Assembly (NCBI RefSeq): GCF_019448115.1
Contig: NZ_JAGFNY010000022.1
Span: 1-35,392, forward strand
DNA length: 35,392 bases
Reading direction: 5' to 3'
Origin: Succinivibrio faecicola
GTDB lineage: Bacteria > Pseudomonadota > Gammaproteobacteria > Enterobacterales > Succinivibrionaceae
Shown: positions 15,964-25,310 of the stretch, piece by piece
How positions within the stretch are numbered: the first letter of the stretch is position 1
Layout: every line of letters starts with the position of its first letter
Position numbers and translations under genes: made by a program
Notes under the pieces: generated by a model
Told to the model about the DNA's origin: nothing
What the model saw: the letters and a program-made list of their open reading frames with translations, nothing else
The model's database searches: none

Positions 15964-16345
15964 AGCTATGTACTTTCATTTTTTTGTGTATAGGCATAGT
16001 TTGACACACTTCTTTAAGTGATTCTAGGATCTTTTTTAAATAAATTCAGCAGCATTAACCTGTTTTATCAAAAGGCGCCTTAAACCAGATCATTCATGAA
16101 TGATCCAAGGATTAATATTAGTCACTGGTATTTTCTTTTAATCTAATGTCTGTTGATAAAACAGCCATGACTTAACATGAAAAAGCAAAATCAATGACAA
16201 AAGAGCATTGCAAAACAGAACATCTGTAGTTTTTTTAGGCTTGAGAGAAGAACCTTCAAAATGCCATCCTCTGCAAAACAGTCACTCTTAGCAGTTAGCC
16301 ACTGTATCAGAATCATCATGTTTTTCAGAATAAGGCTGTCAATTG
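15964..16345. other. 382-base gap with a perfect 18-bp palindrome
   Basis: No convincing gene. The sequence GATCATTCATGAATGATC (16088-16105) is a perfect palindrome, and AAGGCGCCTT (16072-16081) is another just before it. A minus-strand frame between 16200 and 16340 is open for about 50 codons but has no ribosome site or recognisable content. This is the 3' flank of the secretion operon and perhaps the edge of the inserted segment. Confidence 0.45.
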
Positions 16346-17290
16346 TCAGATCACACGTTTTGTTAATGTAACACCAGCCGATCTTGCTGCATCTCCTGTT
16401 AGTGCTGTAACGGATCCTATATGCATATCTTTTGCACCATTTCCTGTATATCTGACAAGTGAGCCTATCAAGGATGGAAGATAACCTGATACACAGAAGA
16501 TAAAAAGTGCAGTAAACAGAAGATAGATAAAGTCATCAATTACAAGCGGATCGGCACTTGTCTGTCTTTGCTCAAAGGATAACATTATTCTCTCCAGTAA
16601 GGATGTAGTTGCCTTGAATATAACATTGTAGGTCATAAGAGAGAGTGCAAGGGATATAACCGTTTTCAGATAGTTTGCAGCAAAGATCCTTGTTTTGCTG
16701 TATGCGCCAAATCCAAGAACAATGACACCGATAGTACAGAGTACATAGGCTCCAATGAATGTTGCACAGTAGCGGATGACTACAAGACAGAGAAGTATCA
16801 TAAACACGAATGTTATTATTCTGAACATGACAGATACTGATGTAGACAGTACCATCGAATTTAAGATGTTTGATATTCTGCCTGTAATATTGAATATAAG
16901 ATCGATAAGTTCAGATGGTCCTTGCTTTTCACTAGAAACAATAGAGCATAATGAGTCTACGATACTTATGCCAATAGTCTCTCCATTGTTGAGTAAGAAA
17001 AGATATATACCAGTTATAAGAGTAAGTTTTACCATCTCAAGAGAAAAACTCATATAGTTTCCTGAACGGAAAATAAGTTTTAATCCCTGAAGGACAATTG
17101 CAATTGGCAAAAGAAGAAAAAACAGTCTTGTTGCAGCCTGTTTTATAGGCTCAGCTGTAAGTCTTACCTCATTTATAAAATGCTCTGACAGAGAGCTTAG
17201 AATATTATCAGCATTTAGTGCCTGAGCTGATGAGATCCCAGGAAGTAAAAGTACTGTTAACAGGAGACATAGACTTAATATCCTTTTCAT
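16346..17290 (-). CDS. trbL: TrbL/VirB6-family T4SS inner-membrane protein
   Basis: 314 residues. A signal peptide (LLLTVLLLPGISSAQA) is followed by at least five hydrophobic helices between about 45 and 275, the usual layout of TrbL/VirB6, the multi-spanning channel protein under the VirB4 ATPase. It is short for TrbL (commonly over 450), lacking most of the polar C-terminal tail. The assignment rests on topology and on being last in a trb-ordered operon. The ATG overlaps the trbJ stop by 4 bases. Confidence 0.82.
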   Translation of the reverse strand: MKRILSLCLLLTVLLLPGISSAQALNADNILSSLSEHFINEVRLTAEPIKQAATRLFFLLLPIAIVLQGLKLIFRSGNYMSFSLEMVKLTLITGIYLFLLNNGETIGISIVDSLCSIVSSEKQGPSELIDLIFNITGRISNILNSMVLSTSVSVMFRIITFVFMILLCLVVIRYCATFIGAYVLCTIGVIVLGFGAYSKTRIFAANYLKTVISLALSLMTYNVIFKATTSLLERIMLSFEQRQTSADPLVIDDFIYLLFTALFIFCVSGYLPSLIGSLVRYTGNGAKDMHIGSVTALTGDAARSAGVTLTKRVI

Positions 17291-18057
17291 TTTATATCTC
17301 CAAGCATGACAGACATATGATCAGATCGGACATTGGTATCTGCTTTCATCGCTTTGCTGTCTGCAAGGTCGGTAAGATGAGCTTTTTCCTTTTCATTTGC
17401 TATCATCTGAGCTTTGAGTTTTGCAAGATTGCTTATCTGGGTATTTAAAGATACAAGGACATTTGCCTGTGTTGTACTTACTTTTGTCAGTGCGTCAATT
17501 GAGCTGTTCAGACCTTCACTGCTCTGAGCCTCCAATGAAAGTTCATTCAGTTTGTCAATGCTGTCTATAAGCGTTGACTGTGTGTTCTTTGCATTCTCCT
17601 TTATAAAGGTTGAAAGCTCAAGATCGTTTTTCTGCAGGAGAGTATTTATCTTTTTGAAATTGCACTTTCCGTCAGATAAACACGATGACCAGGCCAATGC
17701 TCTTTGTTCATCAGCACTCATTTCAGATTGTGTCTGTGAATTTCTTGCAAATGCATAGCTCGCCTCAAGAAGCAAAAGGTAATCCTTTGTAAGGCTCTTA
17801 ACCTTCTCCCAGGATTTCTTGTTATAAAAAGTGCTGTTTTTCTCATTTTTTCTGTTCTGCTCATTTATGCTGTTTTTAAGTTCACTCAGATCTTTTGTAT
17901 TTTTATCAGACATCTGCTTTAAAACATCAAGACCTTCATTTAACTGACTGATAATTGAACTTGTCTTTGCCACAACCACTGATGATGTGTATTCTCTGCA
18001 AAAGGCAAAAGAACAGAACAAAGAGAAAAAAATTGCACAAAAAAGTTTTAATTTCAT
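17287..18057 (-). CDS. trbJ: TrbJ/VirB5-like T4SS protein
   Basis: 256 residues. A signal peptide (FCAIFFSLFCSFAFC) precedes a long, polar, helical and probably coiled-coil chain (about 30-230) with a pair of Cys in WSSCLSDGKCNFK. The layout fits TrbJ/VirB5, a minor pilus-tip and adhesion protein in the periplasm. Sequence identity is too low to name it without context; the position between trbI and trbL is the main support. The gap to trbI is 4 bases. Confidence 0.75.
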   Translation of the reverse strand: MKLKLFCAIFFSLFCSFAFCREYTSSVVVAKTSSIISQLNEGLDVLKQMSDKNTKDLSELKNSINEQNRKNEKNSTFYNKKSWEKVKSLTKDYLLLLEASYAFARNSQTQSEMSADEQRALAWSSCLSDGKCNFKKINTLLQKNDLELSTFIKENAKNTQSTLIDSIDKLNELSLEAQSSEGLNSSIDALTKVSTTQANVLVSLNTQISNLAKLKAQMIANEKEKAHLTDLADSKAMKADTNVRSDHMSVMLGDIK

Positions 18058-18061
18058 ATAA

Positions 18062-19387
18062 CTAACCTTTGTAAGGTCCTTTAAAGTAGATATCTTTTGT
18101 AATTGCTATGCTGAACATAAATCCTGGTTCAACATCAAGTGTCGGCGAAAAATTTATACTCTCTGTTAAAGCCTTGCTTGATGAGGTTGCAACATTATCA
18201 ACAAAGTTTTTTGAGCTCCTTTTTACAAAGGATGAATGATCCCTTGAATAGATGTATTCATCAGCGGTTATTTCCTGTGTGCTTTGAATAGTGGATATAA
18301 GAAAACCAGATAAAAGGTTTTTTAAAAAGTGTGTATCAACATTTGCATCAATTCCTGCATATCCATCAAGTGACTGACCCGGCATTGCACCTAAATTCAA
18401 TGAGCTGCCGTCTGGAAAAATAAGTCTTGAAAAACCGGCAAACAGTCTTTGAGCATTCATTTTTACATCAGATGAATACATACCAATCACTTTTGTGCCT
18501 CTTGGTATGAGCAGATATCTGCCTTTTACTGAATCATATATATCCGATGTGACAATGGCTGTTATCTGTCCTGGAAGTTCAGAATTAATGCCTGTTATAA
18601 GTCTTGCTCTGATAACTGATCCTTGAAAAAGTGCAAAAGGACTTTTTAAAGGCTCAACACTGTGATCAAGTACATAATCAGAATTTTCAAACATTGAGTA
18701 CTTATCTGATAGAGGATTATTCACACTGCCATAATTATTCTTAAGATTGGATTCAATACTGTTTCCTTTATCCATGATTGAGCTGCCTGATAAGAGAGTA
18801 CCGTCAGTACTACCTAAAGTATTCAGTGAGACTGTACTTTTAGCACTCAACGCCTTTGAAAACTCCTGTTTTCGATAGGATCGTCTCTTAAAGTTATCTT
18901 TTTTACTGTTTTCTCCTTTTGTTCTATTTTGATTGTTGTCAGGTACAAAATTTGCCTCATCATTGTAGTCATCTTCATATAAAGAGCTGTTTGAATCAGT
19001 CTGTTCTTCAATTAACGGCAGGCTGTGTTTCTCCTTGTACAGAGTGTAGTTTTTATAAAATTCTTCAAGAGATTCTTCTTCGCTGTTTTGTCGTTTTGCT
19101 TTTCTATCCTCAAATTTTTCTTTATTCTCATAATGAGCATCTTGCGTATCTTGAGAGCGTTGCTCATCAAATTGAGCATCTTCAATGTTGTCAATTGTAT
19201 TTTCTGCTATATCATTTATTCTCTCAATCTGTTCATCAAGACTTACTGTGTTTTCATCAATTACTGTTGTTTCTGCCTCTTTTTGTTCATAAAAGGTAGT
19301 ACAGGTAAAAATAATGATTAAAAAGGTTATCAGTACACCTGAATAAAGATATTTCCTGCTTACAGTTTTCATAGCTTTATCTGACAA
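18062..19387 (-). CDS. trbI: TrbI/VirB10-family T4SS core-complex protein
   Basis: 441 residues. A single membrane helix (about 14-28) is followed by a long, charged, flexible linker (about 40-210) rich in Glu, Asp, Asn and Lys rather than in proline as in typical VirB10. The C-terminal TrbI/VirB10 domain (about 245-440) is clear: IRARLITGINSELPGQITAIV, DSVKGRYLLIPRGTKVIGMY, FPDGSSLNLGAMPG and the NLLSGFLIST antenna helix region. The protein spans from the inner to the outer membrane and gates the channel. Start overlaps the trbG end by 11 bases. Confidence 0.93.
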   Translation of the reverse strand: MSDKAMKTVSRKYLYSGVLITFLIIIFTCTTFYEQKEAETTVIDENTVSLDEQIERINDIAENTIDNIEDAQFDEQRSQDTQDAHYENKEKFEDRKAKRQNSEEESLEEFYKNYTLYKEKHSLPLIEEQTDSNSSLYEDDYNDEANFVPDNNQNRTKGENSKKDNFKRRSYRKQEFSKALSAKSTVSLNTLGSTDGTLLSGSSIMDKGNSIESNLKNNYGSVNNPLSDKYSMFENSDYVLDHSVEPLKSPFALFQGSVIRARLITGINSELPGQITAIVTSDIYDSVKGRYLLIPRGTKVIGMYSSDVKMNAQRLFAGFSRLIFPDGSSLNLGAMPGQSLDGYAGIDANVDTHFLKNLLSGFLISTIQSTQEITADEYIYSRDHSSFVKRSSKNFVDNVATSSSKALTESINFSPTLDVEPGFMFSIAITKDIYFKGPYKG

Positions 19388-20282
19388 TCCTTATATTATG
19401 ATCGTCCCCGTCTTTTTTTATTTGCAGTAAAAGCTCTTTAAATGCGCCATCTGCAATGATGCTGTTTCCTAATACCCTGTAATTGACCGAAGACTTATGC
19501 TTCTTTCCTGTTCCGTCATTTTGAATGCAAAAAAGTAAAGGCGCCTCTTCAAGTGAGCTTTTGTCTTTCAACTCAATAATGGTTCTGCCACCGCTAAAAT
19601 ATCCTTCTATAAATGAGCTTTTATTATCTAAAACCGTATAGTTGAATGTCGCTGTTGAAAAGTTACTGTTACTCTGTATGGTATTTTTGTTATATGTTTG
19701 ATCAGTATTCTGATAGGGAATATCATCTGATATGTGAGTATCCTTTGCAAAACTGTCATTATATGAGTTTTGTGAAAACTTCTTTTTTGCGTTTTCAGGA
19801 TAATAAAAATGAACAGACTGCATAAAATCAGATGAGGTGGATTTTAATCTTATATGATATGTTCTCTTGTCTGTTGTGATGACAAGTGAGGTTTTAAGTC
19901 CTGTATCAAGAGGCTTTACAATAAGATGCTCAACAAAACCACTTTCATTGCCTGATTTTGCATATTCAACAGACCATCTTGCACCGTCTCCTAACTGTAC
20001 TGAATTTATGTGCTCATTTTGCTCCATTGCAATATCTGTAAGTTCTAGTATTGCGCATACAACAGTTGGGATTTGAGATCCGTAATTGAATCTTACAGTT
20101 CCCGGCATAATTGCAAAACCACCTTTAGAATTTCTGTCAAAGCTGTTTAGCTTTTTTAATGTGGCATTGTCCCTTTCATCAAGATATGTTCCGTTATCAG
20201 CTGCATATTCATCTCTTAATGTATCTGAAAAAACAGTAATAGAGCAGAATAAAAACATAAGGACGATAGATTTTTTTAACAT
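19377..20282 (-). CDS. trbG: TrbG/VirB9-family T4SS core-complex protein
   Basis: 301 residues with a signal peptide (LMFLFCSITVFS). The N-terminal half has a VirB9-type beta domain (VRFNYGSQIPTVVCAILEL, GDGARWSVEYA, DTGLKTSLVITTDKRTYHIRL). The C-terminal part contains the short partner strands that pair with a lipoprotein in known systems (FNYTV, INYRVLG-like elements). It forms the outer-membrane ring with TrbI. No lipobox is present. Confidence 0.9.
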   Translation of the reverse strand: MLKKSIVLMFLFCSITVFSDTLRDEYAADNGTYLDERDNATLKKLNSFDRNSKGGFAIMPGTVRFNYGSQIPTVVCAILELTDIAMEQNEHINSVQLGDGARWSVEYAKSGNESGFVEHLIVKPLDTGLKTSLVITTDKRTYHIRLKSTSSDFMQSVHFYYPENAKKKFSQNSYNDSFAKDTHISDDIPYQNTDQTYNKNTIQSNSNFSTATFNYTVLDNKSSFIEGYFSGGRTIIELKDKSSLEEAPLLFCIQNDGTGKKHKSSVNYRVLGNSIIADGAFKELLLQIKKDGDDHNIRIVR

Positions 20283-20283
20283 G

Positions 20284-20922
20284 TTATACCTTTGAAATTA
20301 TCTTTGATACTCTGATATCGTTAATAAAGATCCCAAGTGGATTAAGTCTAAGTGTTTCAAGATTCTTTGCGTTTACCTTCTTTATCTCAAAACTCAAGAA
20401 AGCCTTGTATCTTTGACTTTTTTCCTTGCTGTTTACTGAAAAATCCACCTGATAGTGCCTTTGTGATAACGCACTTACAGTTTCAATAGCCACATCCTGA
20501 ATATTTTTCTGCAGGCTATTATCCTGATAGTGTCTGTCGATTTTTCCTTTAGCTTCGCTTTTCAGATTTGTCGATGCATATACCTTTTTTATAAGAGCAA
20601 TGTTCTGCTCTCTGTCAGATGTATTTGTATACATTGATTCAATATATGAGCAGATAAAATCTGTTATCGCCTGAGGCGGGATTTTCAGATCTTTTGGTAT
20701 GATCTGTGTTTGTATAACAGCACCACTCTTGTCGAGCATTACAATGTAGGGAATGAATCTGTCCTTTTTGCACTCATCAATATAGGCAATACTGATACAG
20801 AAAAGCAGCATAAGACTTGTAAAGGCTAAAGCATATGGAAGAAACATCTTCTTTAATTCATAGTTAATAAAATCAAAACGCCTGATTCCAATACTGTTTG
20901 TGATTTTCTTTTTTAAAGACAT
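20284..20922 (-). CDS. trbF: TrbF/VirB8-family T4SS assembly protein
   Basis: 212 residues. A short cytoplasmic N-terminus, one membrane helix (about 30-50) and a periplasmic VirB8 domain. The segment RFIPYIVMLDKSGAVI and the C-terminal NPLGIFINDIRVSK are close to the TrbF version of VirB8 (PYVVEVDKLG, NPLGIYV). It nucleates the inner-membrane complex. The start overlaps the trbE end by 10 bases. Confidence 0.92.
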   Translation of the reverse strand: MSLKKKITNSIGIRRFDFINYELKKMFLPYALAFTSLMLLFCISIAYIDECKKDRFIPYIVMLDKSGAVIQTQIIPKDLKIPPQAITDFICSYIESMYTNTSDREQNIALIKKVYASTNLKSEAKGKIDRHYQDNSLQKNIQDVAIETVSALSQRHYQVDFSVNSKEKSQRYKAFLSFEIKKVNAKNLETLRLNPLGIFINDIRVSKIISKV

Positions 20923-23363
20923 ACAGCCTCCAAAGAACAGCTGTCTTCATCATTTGCCAATCTTTCTTTGTCTATACCCAAAAGCTCCTTTTCCTTATCA
21001 GATAGAATCAGGCGAAATGGCATGAAAATATCCCCCTTTTGTAAAAAGAAATCCTGTTTTTCTCTGCCGTTTGCAATTTCATGTATTTCACGTTCATTAA
21101 GATTCATCTTTTCATAGTGTTTTTTCATATGTGCAGCCTGAAGGGCTGAATTTGGCAGATATACTCTTGTCTGAACGCAGTCAAGAATATCCACAAAGTT
21201 GGAGGTCATACTTAAATCTGTAATTGACTGTGTTGCCATAATTAGAGTTACGTTGTGTTTTCTGAGTGTTTTTATCCACATGATTAGCTCTTTGTTGAAA
21301 TAATCATCCTTGAGCATCATCCAGGCCTCATCAATGATGATTGCACTTGCTCTGTGTTTTTGTACGCTGTCATTTATAAGATTGAAAACAGCCTTTAAAG
21401 TTGGATATAGATGACTCTTTTCTCTTGAGAATAACTGTGCACATTCAAATACTGTAAGCACATTTGTAAACTCAGTATTGCTATCTCCATCTAAAAGAGC
21501 ATTTTCTGCTTTGCTTTTACAATACTGCTCAATGATCTTTTTTATATTTATGCTTGTAAGCACTGAGAGAAGATCACTTAAAGAATGTCTGTATTCTGGC
21601 ATCTTGCTAAGAAGCTCCAGGGCAAGCCTGATTTCCTGCCTTTCATCAATGCTAAGTACATATCTGTTGTACTCAAAAAGACTTACCAAAAATTCAAATG
21701 CATCTGTAAACTTATCCTCACTGCCAAGATCGAAAAGAGGACAAAGAGATATATCCGATCTATCATCTAAGCATATATGCGCACCTTCAATATGAGAGCA
21801 GAGCTTTTTGAGAGAATACCCCTTGTCAAAACAGAAGATATGCATATCCTCATACTGTAAAAGAGCAGGAATGAGCGATCCTAGAAATACTGATTTTCCT
21901 GCACCTGTAGGTCCAAGAACAAGGCAGTTAGCAAGCTCGTTTATGTGCAGATTAAGATTTGATATTCCGTTATCAAAGCTTTTTACTGTCATCAAAGATG
22001 GAGCCCTGTCTCCAAAGAATTTTGTATTTGGAGAGTATTTTTCACCTTTAAAGCTTGTATTTAATGGAAGAAAGTCTGCAAATACCTCATTGGATATCAG
22101 AGCGCGTCTTACATTTTCTGTACAGTGACCCGGCAGTGAGCCAAGATATGCATCTGTTGCATTGACTGACTCAATTCTTGCACCAAAACCTAAAGAGAGA
22201 ATTAACTTTGCCGCCTGTTTTGCCTTTCTTTTAAGTTCATACAGTTTTCTGTCATAAATGATTATGCAGCCTGTATAAGTACCAAAGATCTTGGCATTTT
22301 TATTTAGTTCTGTTTTTGCATCAGATACGTTCTGCTCCTGTTCAACCGCATCTGCGTTTTGTGTAACAGGAGACTCTGAAAACATACTGAAAAGACCTCT
22401 TTTTTTCTGAGCCCAGAATCTTCTGTATTTTTCTAAATGAAGATTGCTTTTTAATCTGTCAAAAACAATATATCTGCTTGAATAGCGATACTCAAAATCA
22501 AGCTCTGATAGAGCATTCAGTATGCAGAACTCTGATGAATTAGGAAAACCTTCAACTGCAACAACACCTATATATTTGTTCGCTATCTTTGGAAACATTC
22601 CTGATTCAAAATCGCTATCAGACAGCACCATATCAAGATAGAAATCCTGTTTTGGAAGCATGAGAGGAGTGTGGTTAAAACAGATGCACTCTCTTAAAAA
22701 ACTTAAGGATTCATGAGATTTGATGCCGGTGAAGTTTTTATAGGTACATTCTCTTAATTCAAAGGATGTGCTTATTCTCTGAAGAACTCTGTCTGTTTGT
22801 GTTTTAAAAGCCTCAAGAAGCTCGCTGATAGTTGTATCCTCCTCAACACCTTTGTTATTTGAAAACAGCTTTGTAAGAGTCTGTGTATCAAGAGTTCCTG
22901 CAAGTGAGGTTATACAAAGATAATAATCATTTTTATAGCATACATCCTGCTTTAAGGTGTCCATTCTTGAGCAGAAAAGCTCTTTTGCCTTCACTGGACC
23001 ATGATAAGTGCTCTCTGGCTTTATATAATCGTTATCCTTTGTTCTTATCACATCAAAATTGATAATGAAACTGCTGTTAACCTCCTTTATGGCATCACAG
23101 ACAGATTGCTGTTTCTTTTTGATGAAAATAGGATCTTCAAAGCTGATGCACTGCGCCTCAATTTTATAAACCTTCATGAGCGCGCCGTTCTTGAGTATGA
23201 TTATATTGTCAGGGCCTAATAATGCATAATCAATCAGATCAGTAAAAGCATTCTTTTTTACTGCTTTTTTGTCTTTTAACAACAGAACCTTAAGGCAGAG
23301 TACAGCAATTAAAAATGTTGTGACAAAGCCAATAGTAAGCATAAAAACCACGTACTGAGCCAT
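20913..23363 (-). CDS. trbE: TrbE/VirB4-family T4SS ATPase
   Basis: 816 residues, the usual size of TrbE. A membrane helix (about 5-28) is followed by a TrbE N-terminal region, a Walker A motif GPTGAGKS (484-491), a Walker B AIIIDEAW (674-681) and the ATQS segment of this family (MATQSITDL). It powers pilus assembly and substrate entry. The N-terminal membrane helix suggests a fused VirB3-type anchor as well, although a separate TrbD gene is present just upstream. It overlaps trbD by 1 base and trbF by 10. Confidence 0.95.
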   Translation of the reverse strand: MAQYVVFMLTIGFVTTFLIAVLCLKVLLLKDKKAVKKNAFTDLIDYALLGPDNIIILKNGALMKVYKIEAQCISFEDPIFIKKKQQSVCDAIKEVNSSFIINFDVIRTKDNDYIKPESTYHGPVKAKELFCSRMDTLKQDVCYKNDYYLCITSLAGTLDTQTLTKLFSNNKGVEEDTTISELLEAFKTQTDRVLQRISTSFELRECTYKNFTGIKSHESLSFLRECICFNHTPLMLPKQDFYLDMVLSDSDFESGMFPKIANKYIGVVAVEGFPNSSEFCILNALSELDFEYRYSSRYIVFDRLKSNLHLEKYRRFWAQKKRGLFSMFSESPVTQNADAVEQEQNVSDAKTELNKNAKIFGTYTGCIIIYDRKLYELKRKAKQAAKLILSLGFGARIESVNATDAYLGSLPGHCTENVRRALISNEVFADFLPLNTSFKGEKYSPNTKFFGDRAPSLMTVKSFDNGISNLNLHINELANCLVLGPTGAGKSVFLGSLIPALLQYEDMHIFCFDKGYSLKKLCSHIEGAHICLDDRSDISLCPLFDLGSEDKFTDAFEFLVSLFEYNRYVLSIDERQEIRLALELLSKMPEYRHSLSDLLSVLTSINIKKIIEQYCKSKAENALLDGDSNTEFTNVLTVFECAQLFSREKSHLYPTLKAVFNLINDSVQKHRASAIIIDEAWMMLKDDYFNKELIMWIKTLRKHNVTLIMATQSITDLSMTSNFVDILDCVQTRVYLPNSALQAAHMKKHYEKMNLNEREIHEIANGREKQDFFLQKGDIFMPFRLILSDKEKELLGIDKERLANDEDSCSLEAVCL

Positions 23364-23653
23364 TATTTTCTGTATCCTGTAGTGAATATGTTTCCATGAG
23401 CAAGATAGTTCTCTTTGTATCGTATGTTTCGCATATATACCTTAAAGAGCATAGGATCATTTAGCTGCATAAGATAAAGTGCTGTATATCCCAGGCAAAA
23501 GAGAAAAAATGATAGTAAAAAGCCTTTAATACTCAGACTTATACTTGCAATGACAATGCATAAAAACAAAAGACTCATGCAAAGCTGTCTGTCTGCAAGT
23601 AAAAAAGTCTGATTTCTAATTAAAGACTGATAGATATCGTGTTTTGTACCCAT
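23363..23653 (-). CDS. trbD: TrbD/VirB3-family T4SS protein
   Basis: 96 residues with two hydrophobic helices (about 28-60) between a basic N-terminus and a C-terminal MYMRNIRYKENYL-type segment, as in TrbD/VirB3 membrane proteins that help VirB4. The frame is open 2 codons further (GTG at 23659), but the site AAGGA is correctly spaced for the ATG at 23653, whose first base overlaps the trbC stop (TGATG). Confidence 0.85.
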   Translation of the reverse strand: MGTKHDIYQSLIRNQTFLLADRQLCMSLLFLCIVIASISLSIKGFLLSFFLFCLGYTALYLMQLNDPMLFKVYMRNIRYKENYLAHGNIFTTGYRK

Positions 23654-24114
23654 CAGCACATCCTTGAATATTTGTCTATTGATGCTTTTGAGTAATCAAT
23701 ATATAAGGAAATATCAGTGTTTTTTGTTGCAATCTGATTATGATCTTTTAGTAAATTCTCCTTTTTATAATCATTGTTTTTATGAACACTTACGCCATCA
23801 TCAATGCATGCACCGTTGAAAACACCGGTCATTATGCTGTTAGCACCAAGGATCATGCCGACAACAAGCACAAGATAGACAAGGGATTTTACAAATCGGC
23901 TTATTTCACCACCTGCAAAAATAAGAGTCATTCCTGAAGATACGATGCCAATAAGCGCAACAGAGCGCGCAACAGGTCCTGTAAGTGACAGCTGAATATC
24001 CTTAAGATAACTTTCATAAGGGAGTGTTGTTGAATTTACCTCAGATGCGTTTGCATCATTTAAAAAAAGTAAAAACAAAAGCGTTAGCGAAAATGCTATG
24101 AGTGTACCTTTCAT
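23653..24114 (-). CDS. trbC: TrbC/VirB2-family T4SS pilin precursor
   Basis: 153 residues. A signal peptide ends near NANASE; then come LTGPVARSVALIGIVSSGM and LIFAGGEISRFVKSLVYLVLV, the two-helix TrbC/VirB2 pilin with its GGE turn. Typical TrbC/VirB2 end soon after the second helix, but here about 55 polar residues follow (from GACIDDG to the C-terminal SRMC), with Cys at both ends. It may be cleaved as in IncP TrbC, which loses its C-terminus and is cyclised. It overlaps trbB by 4 bases. Confidence 0.9.
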   Translation of the reverse strand: MKGTLIAFSLTLLFLLFLNDANASEVNSTTLPYESYLKDIQLSLTGPVARSVALIGIVSSGMTLIFAGGEISRFVKSLVYLVLVVGMILGANSIMTGVFNGACIDDGVSVHKNNDYKKENLLKDHNQIATKNTDISLYIDYSKASIDKYSRMC

Positions 24115-25076
24115 ATAAGATTTTCTCCTAGGAGTTCTAATTTATATTTTTTATCTTCAAAACCGTTAACCTGATAAATACAGTGCACGTGTCTGTACGG
24201 TGCTTTTTTTAGTACAACAATCGCATCGATTGATGTTCCTATAAGTCTTTCAATGCCTGATGGAGCATTTGGATTTCTGCTTATAAGAAGCTTTAATCTT
24301 TCAAGTGCCTGGATTTCATTGCCTGCATGCATAGAGCACATGGCTCCATCATGTCCTGTACTTAAGGCATCAAGCATATCAAGTGCCTCTTTTGAGCGTA
24401 TTTCACCTACGACAATTCTGTCTGGTGACAGTCTTAAACTCGCTTTGACAAGATAGGACATATCCGCATTCTTTGAGGTATACAGACTTACACAGTTTTT
24501 TCCGTTTATCTCAAGCTCCGGCGTATCCTCAATTGTTATAATTCTTGACTGTGCATCATTGCAAAGAACAAGTCTTAAAAGTGAGTTTAAAAAAGTTGTC
24601 TTCCCGCAGGCAGTCTGCCCGCATATAAGAAGATTCTTTTTACTTAAGATCAGCTTTTTTAAAACCTCATACAGTTGCTCATTTATAAAACCCTCACTTA
24701 GCAGTTCATCAATACTGATAGTTAGAGTATTGAATGATCTGAGACAAAAAACAGGAGCCTTAACAAGAGGGGGCAGTACTGCTGCAAAACGGACCTTAAG
24801 AAAGTCTATTTCGCAGTCAATTACAGGACTGTTGTTAGGTATTTCCCTGCTGTTTAATGAAGCTATGCTTCTTATAATGGCTGATGCCCTATAGGTATCA
24901 ACGCAGCCTACCAGCTCTAAATGACCGTGACTGCACTTTACAAACATTTTTCCGTCAGGATTGAGCATAAGCTCTTCAACTTTCTTCTCAAGAATCGAGT
25001 TGACCAGATCTCTTCCTAGCAGTGAGTAAAGTGACTGTCTTATTCTGTCCGACTGAATGTTTTCTTTTTCAAACAT
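24111..25076 (-). CDS. trbB: TrbB/VirB11-family T4SS ATPase
   Basis: About 321 residues from the ATG at 25076; the frame is also open to an ATG at 25103 that lacks a ribosome site, while ACAGG precedes the inner one. Motifs in order: Walker A GQTACGKT (the family usually has GGTGSGKT, so the loop has Ala-Cys), the Asp box IIIEDTPE-type (ITIEDTPELEI), Walker B IVVGEIRS and the His box GHDGAMCSMHAGN. A hexameric cytoplasmic ATPase that drives assembly. It is the first gene of the operon, which matches IncP Tra2 and not Ti-plasmid order, where VirB11 is last. Confidence 0.93.
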   Translation of the reverse strand: MFEKENIQSDRIRQSLYSLLGRDLVNSILEKKVEELMLNPDGKMFVKCSHGHLELVGCVDTYRASAIIRSIASLNSREIPNNSPVIDCEIDFLKVRFAAVLPPLVKAPVFCLRSFNTLTISIDELLSEGFINEQLYEVLKKLILSKKNLLICGQTACGKTTFLNSLLRLVLCNDAQSRIITIEDTPELEINGKNCVSLYTSKNADMSYLVKASLRLSPDRIVVGEIRSKEALDMLDALSTGHDGAMCSMHAGNEIQALERLKLLISRNPNAPSGIERLIGTSIDAIVVLKKAPYRHVHCIYQVNGFEDKKYKLELLGENLI

Positions 25077-25269
25077 ACAAACACCTGTTTTTAACGCAGG
25101 CATTATTGCACTTGATTATTTTTGCCTGTTTCAAAAGATGCATAATCTGCACTGATGGTGTTTAACAGTTTGAATTAAAAAGAAAAAAGGATAATCTTTT
25201 TTAAGAAACGTTTTGATTTATATATGTGTGTGTACTGTGTGTGCGTTAAATGCGATATTTAATTTTGTT

Positions 25270-25298
25270 TTGACGATTCACATTGTAAAGAATAGAAT
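25270..25298 (+). promoter_or_regulatory. Promoter of the zinc-ribbon gene
   Basis: TTGACG (25270-25275), 17-bp spacer, TAGAAT (25293-25298). The start site would be near 25305. The 256-base divergent gap must also hold the secretion-operon promoter, for which I see no clear candidate. A GT dinucleotide run sits at about 25222-25244. Confidence 0.6.
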
Positions 25299-25310
25299 TT
25301 AAAGGATCAT

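Noticed and set aside
16200-16345. Small gene after trbL (trbK/trbH-like) on the minus strand
   Set aside because: About 50 open codons but no ribosome site, signal peptide or lipobox.
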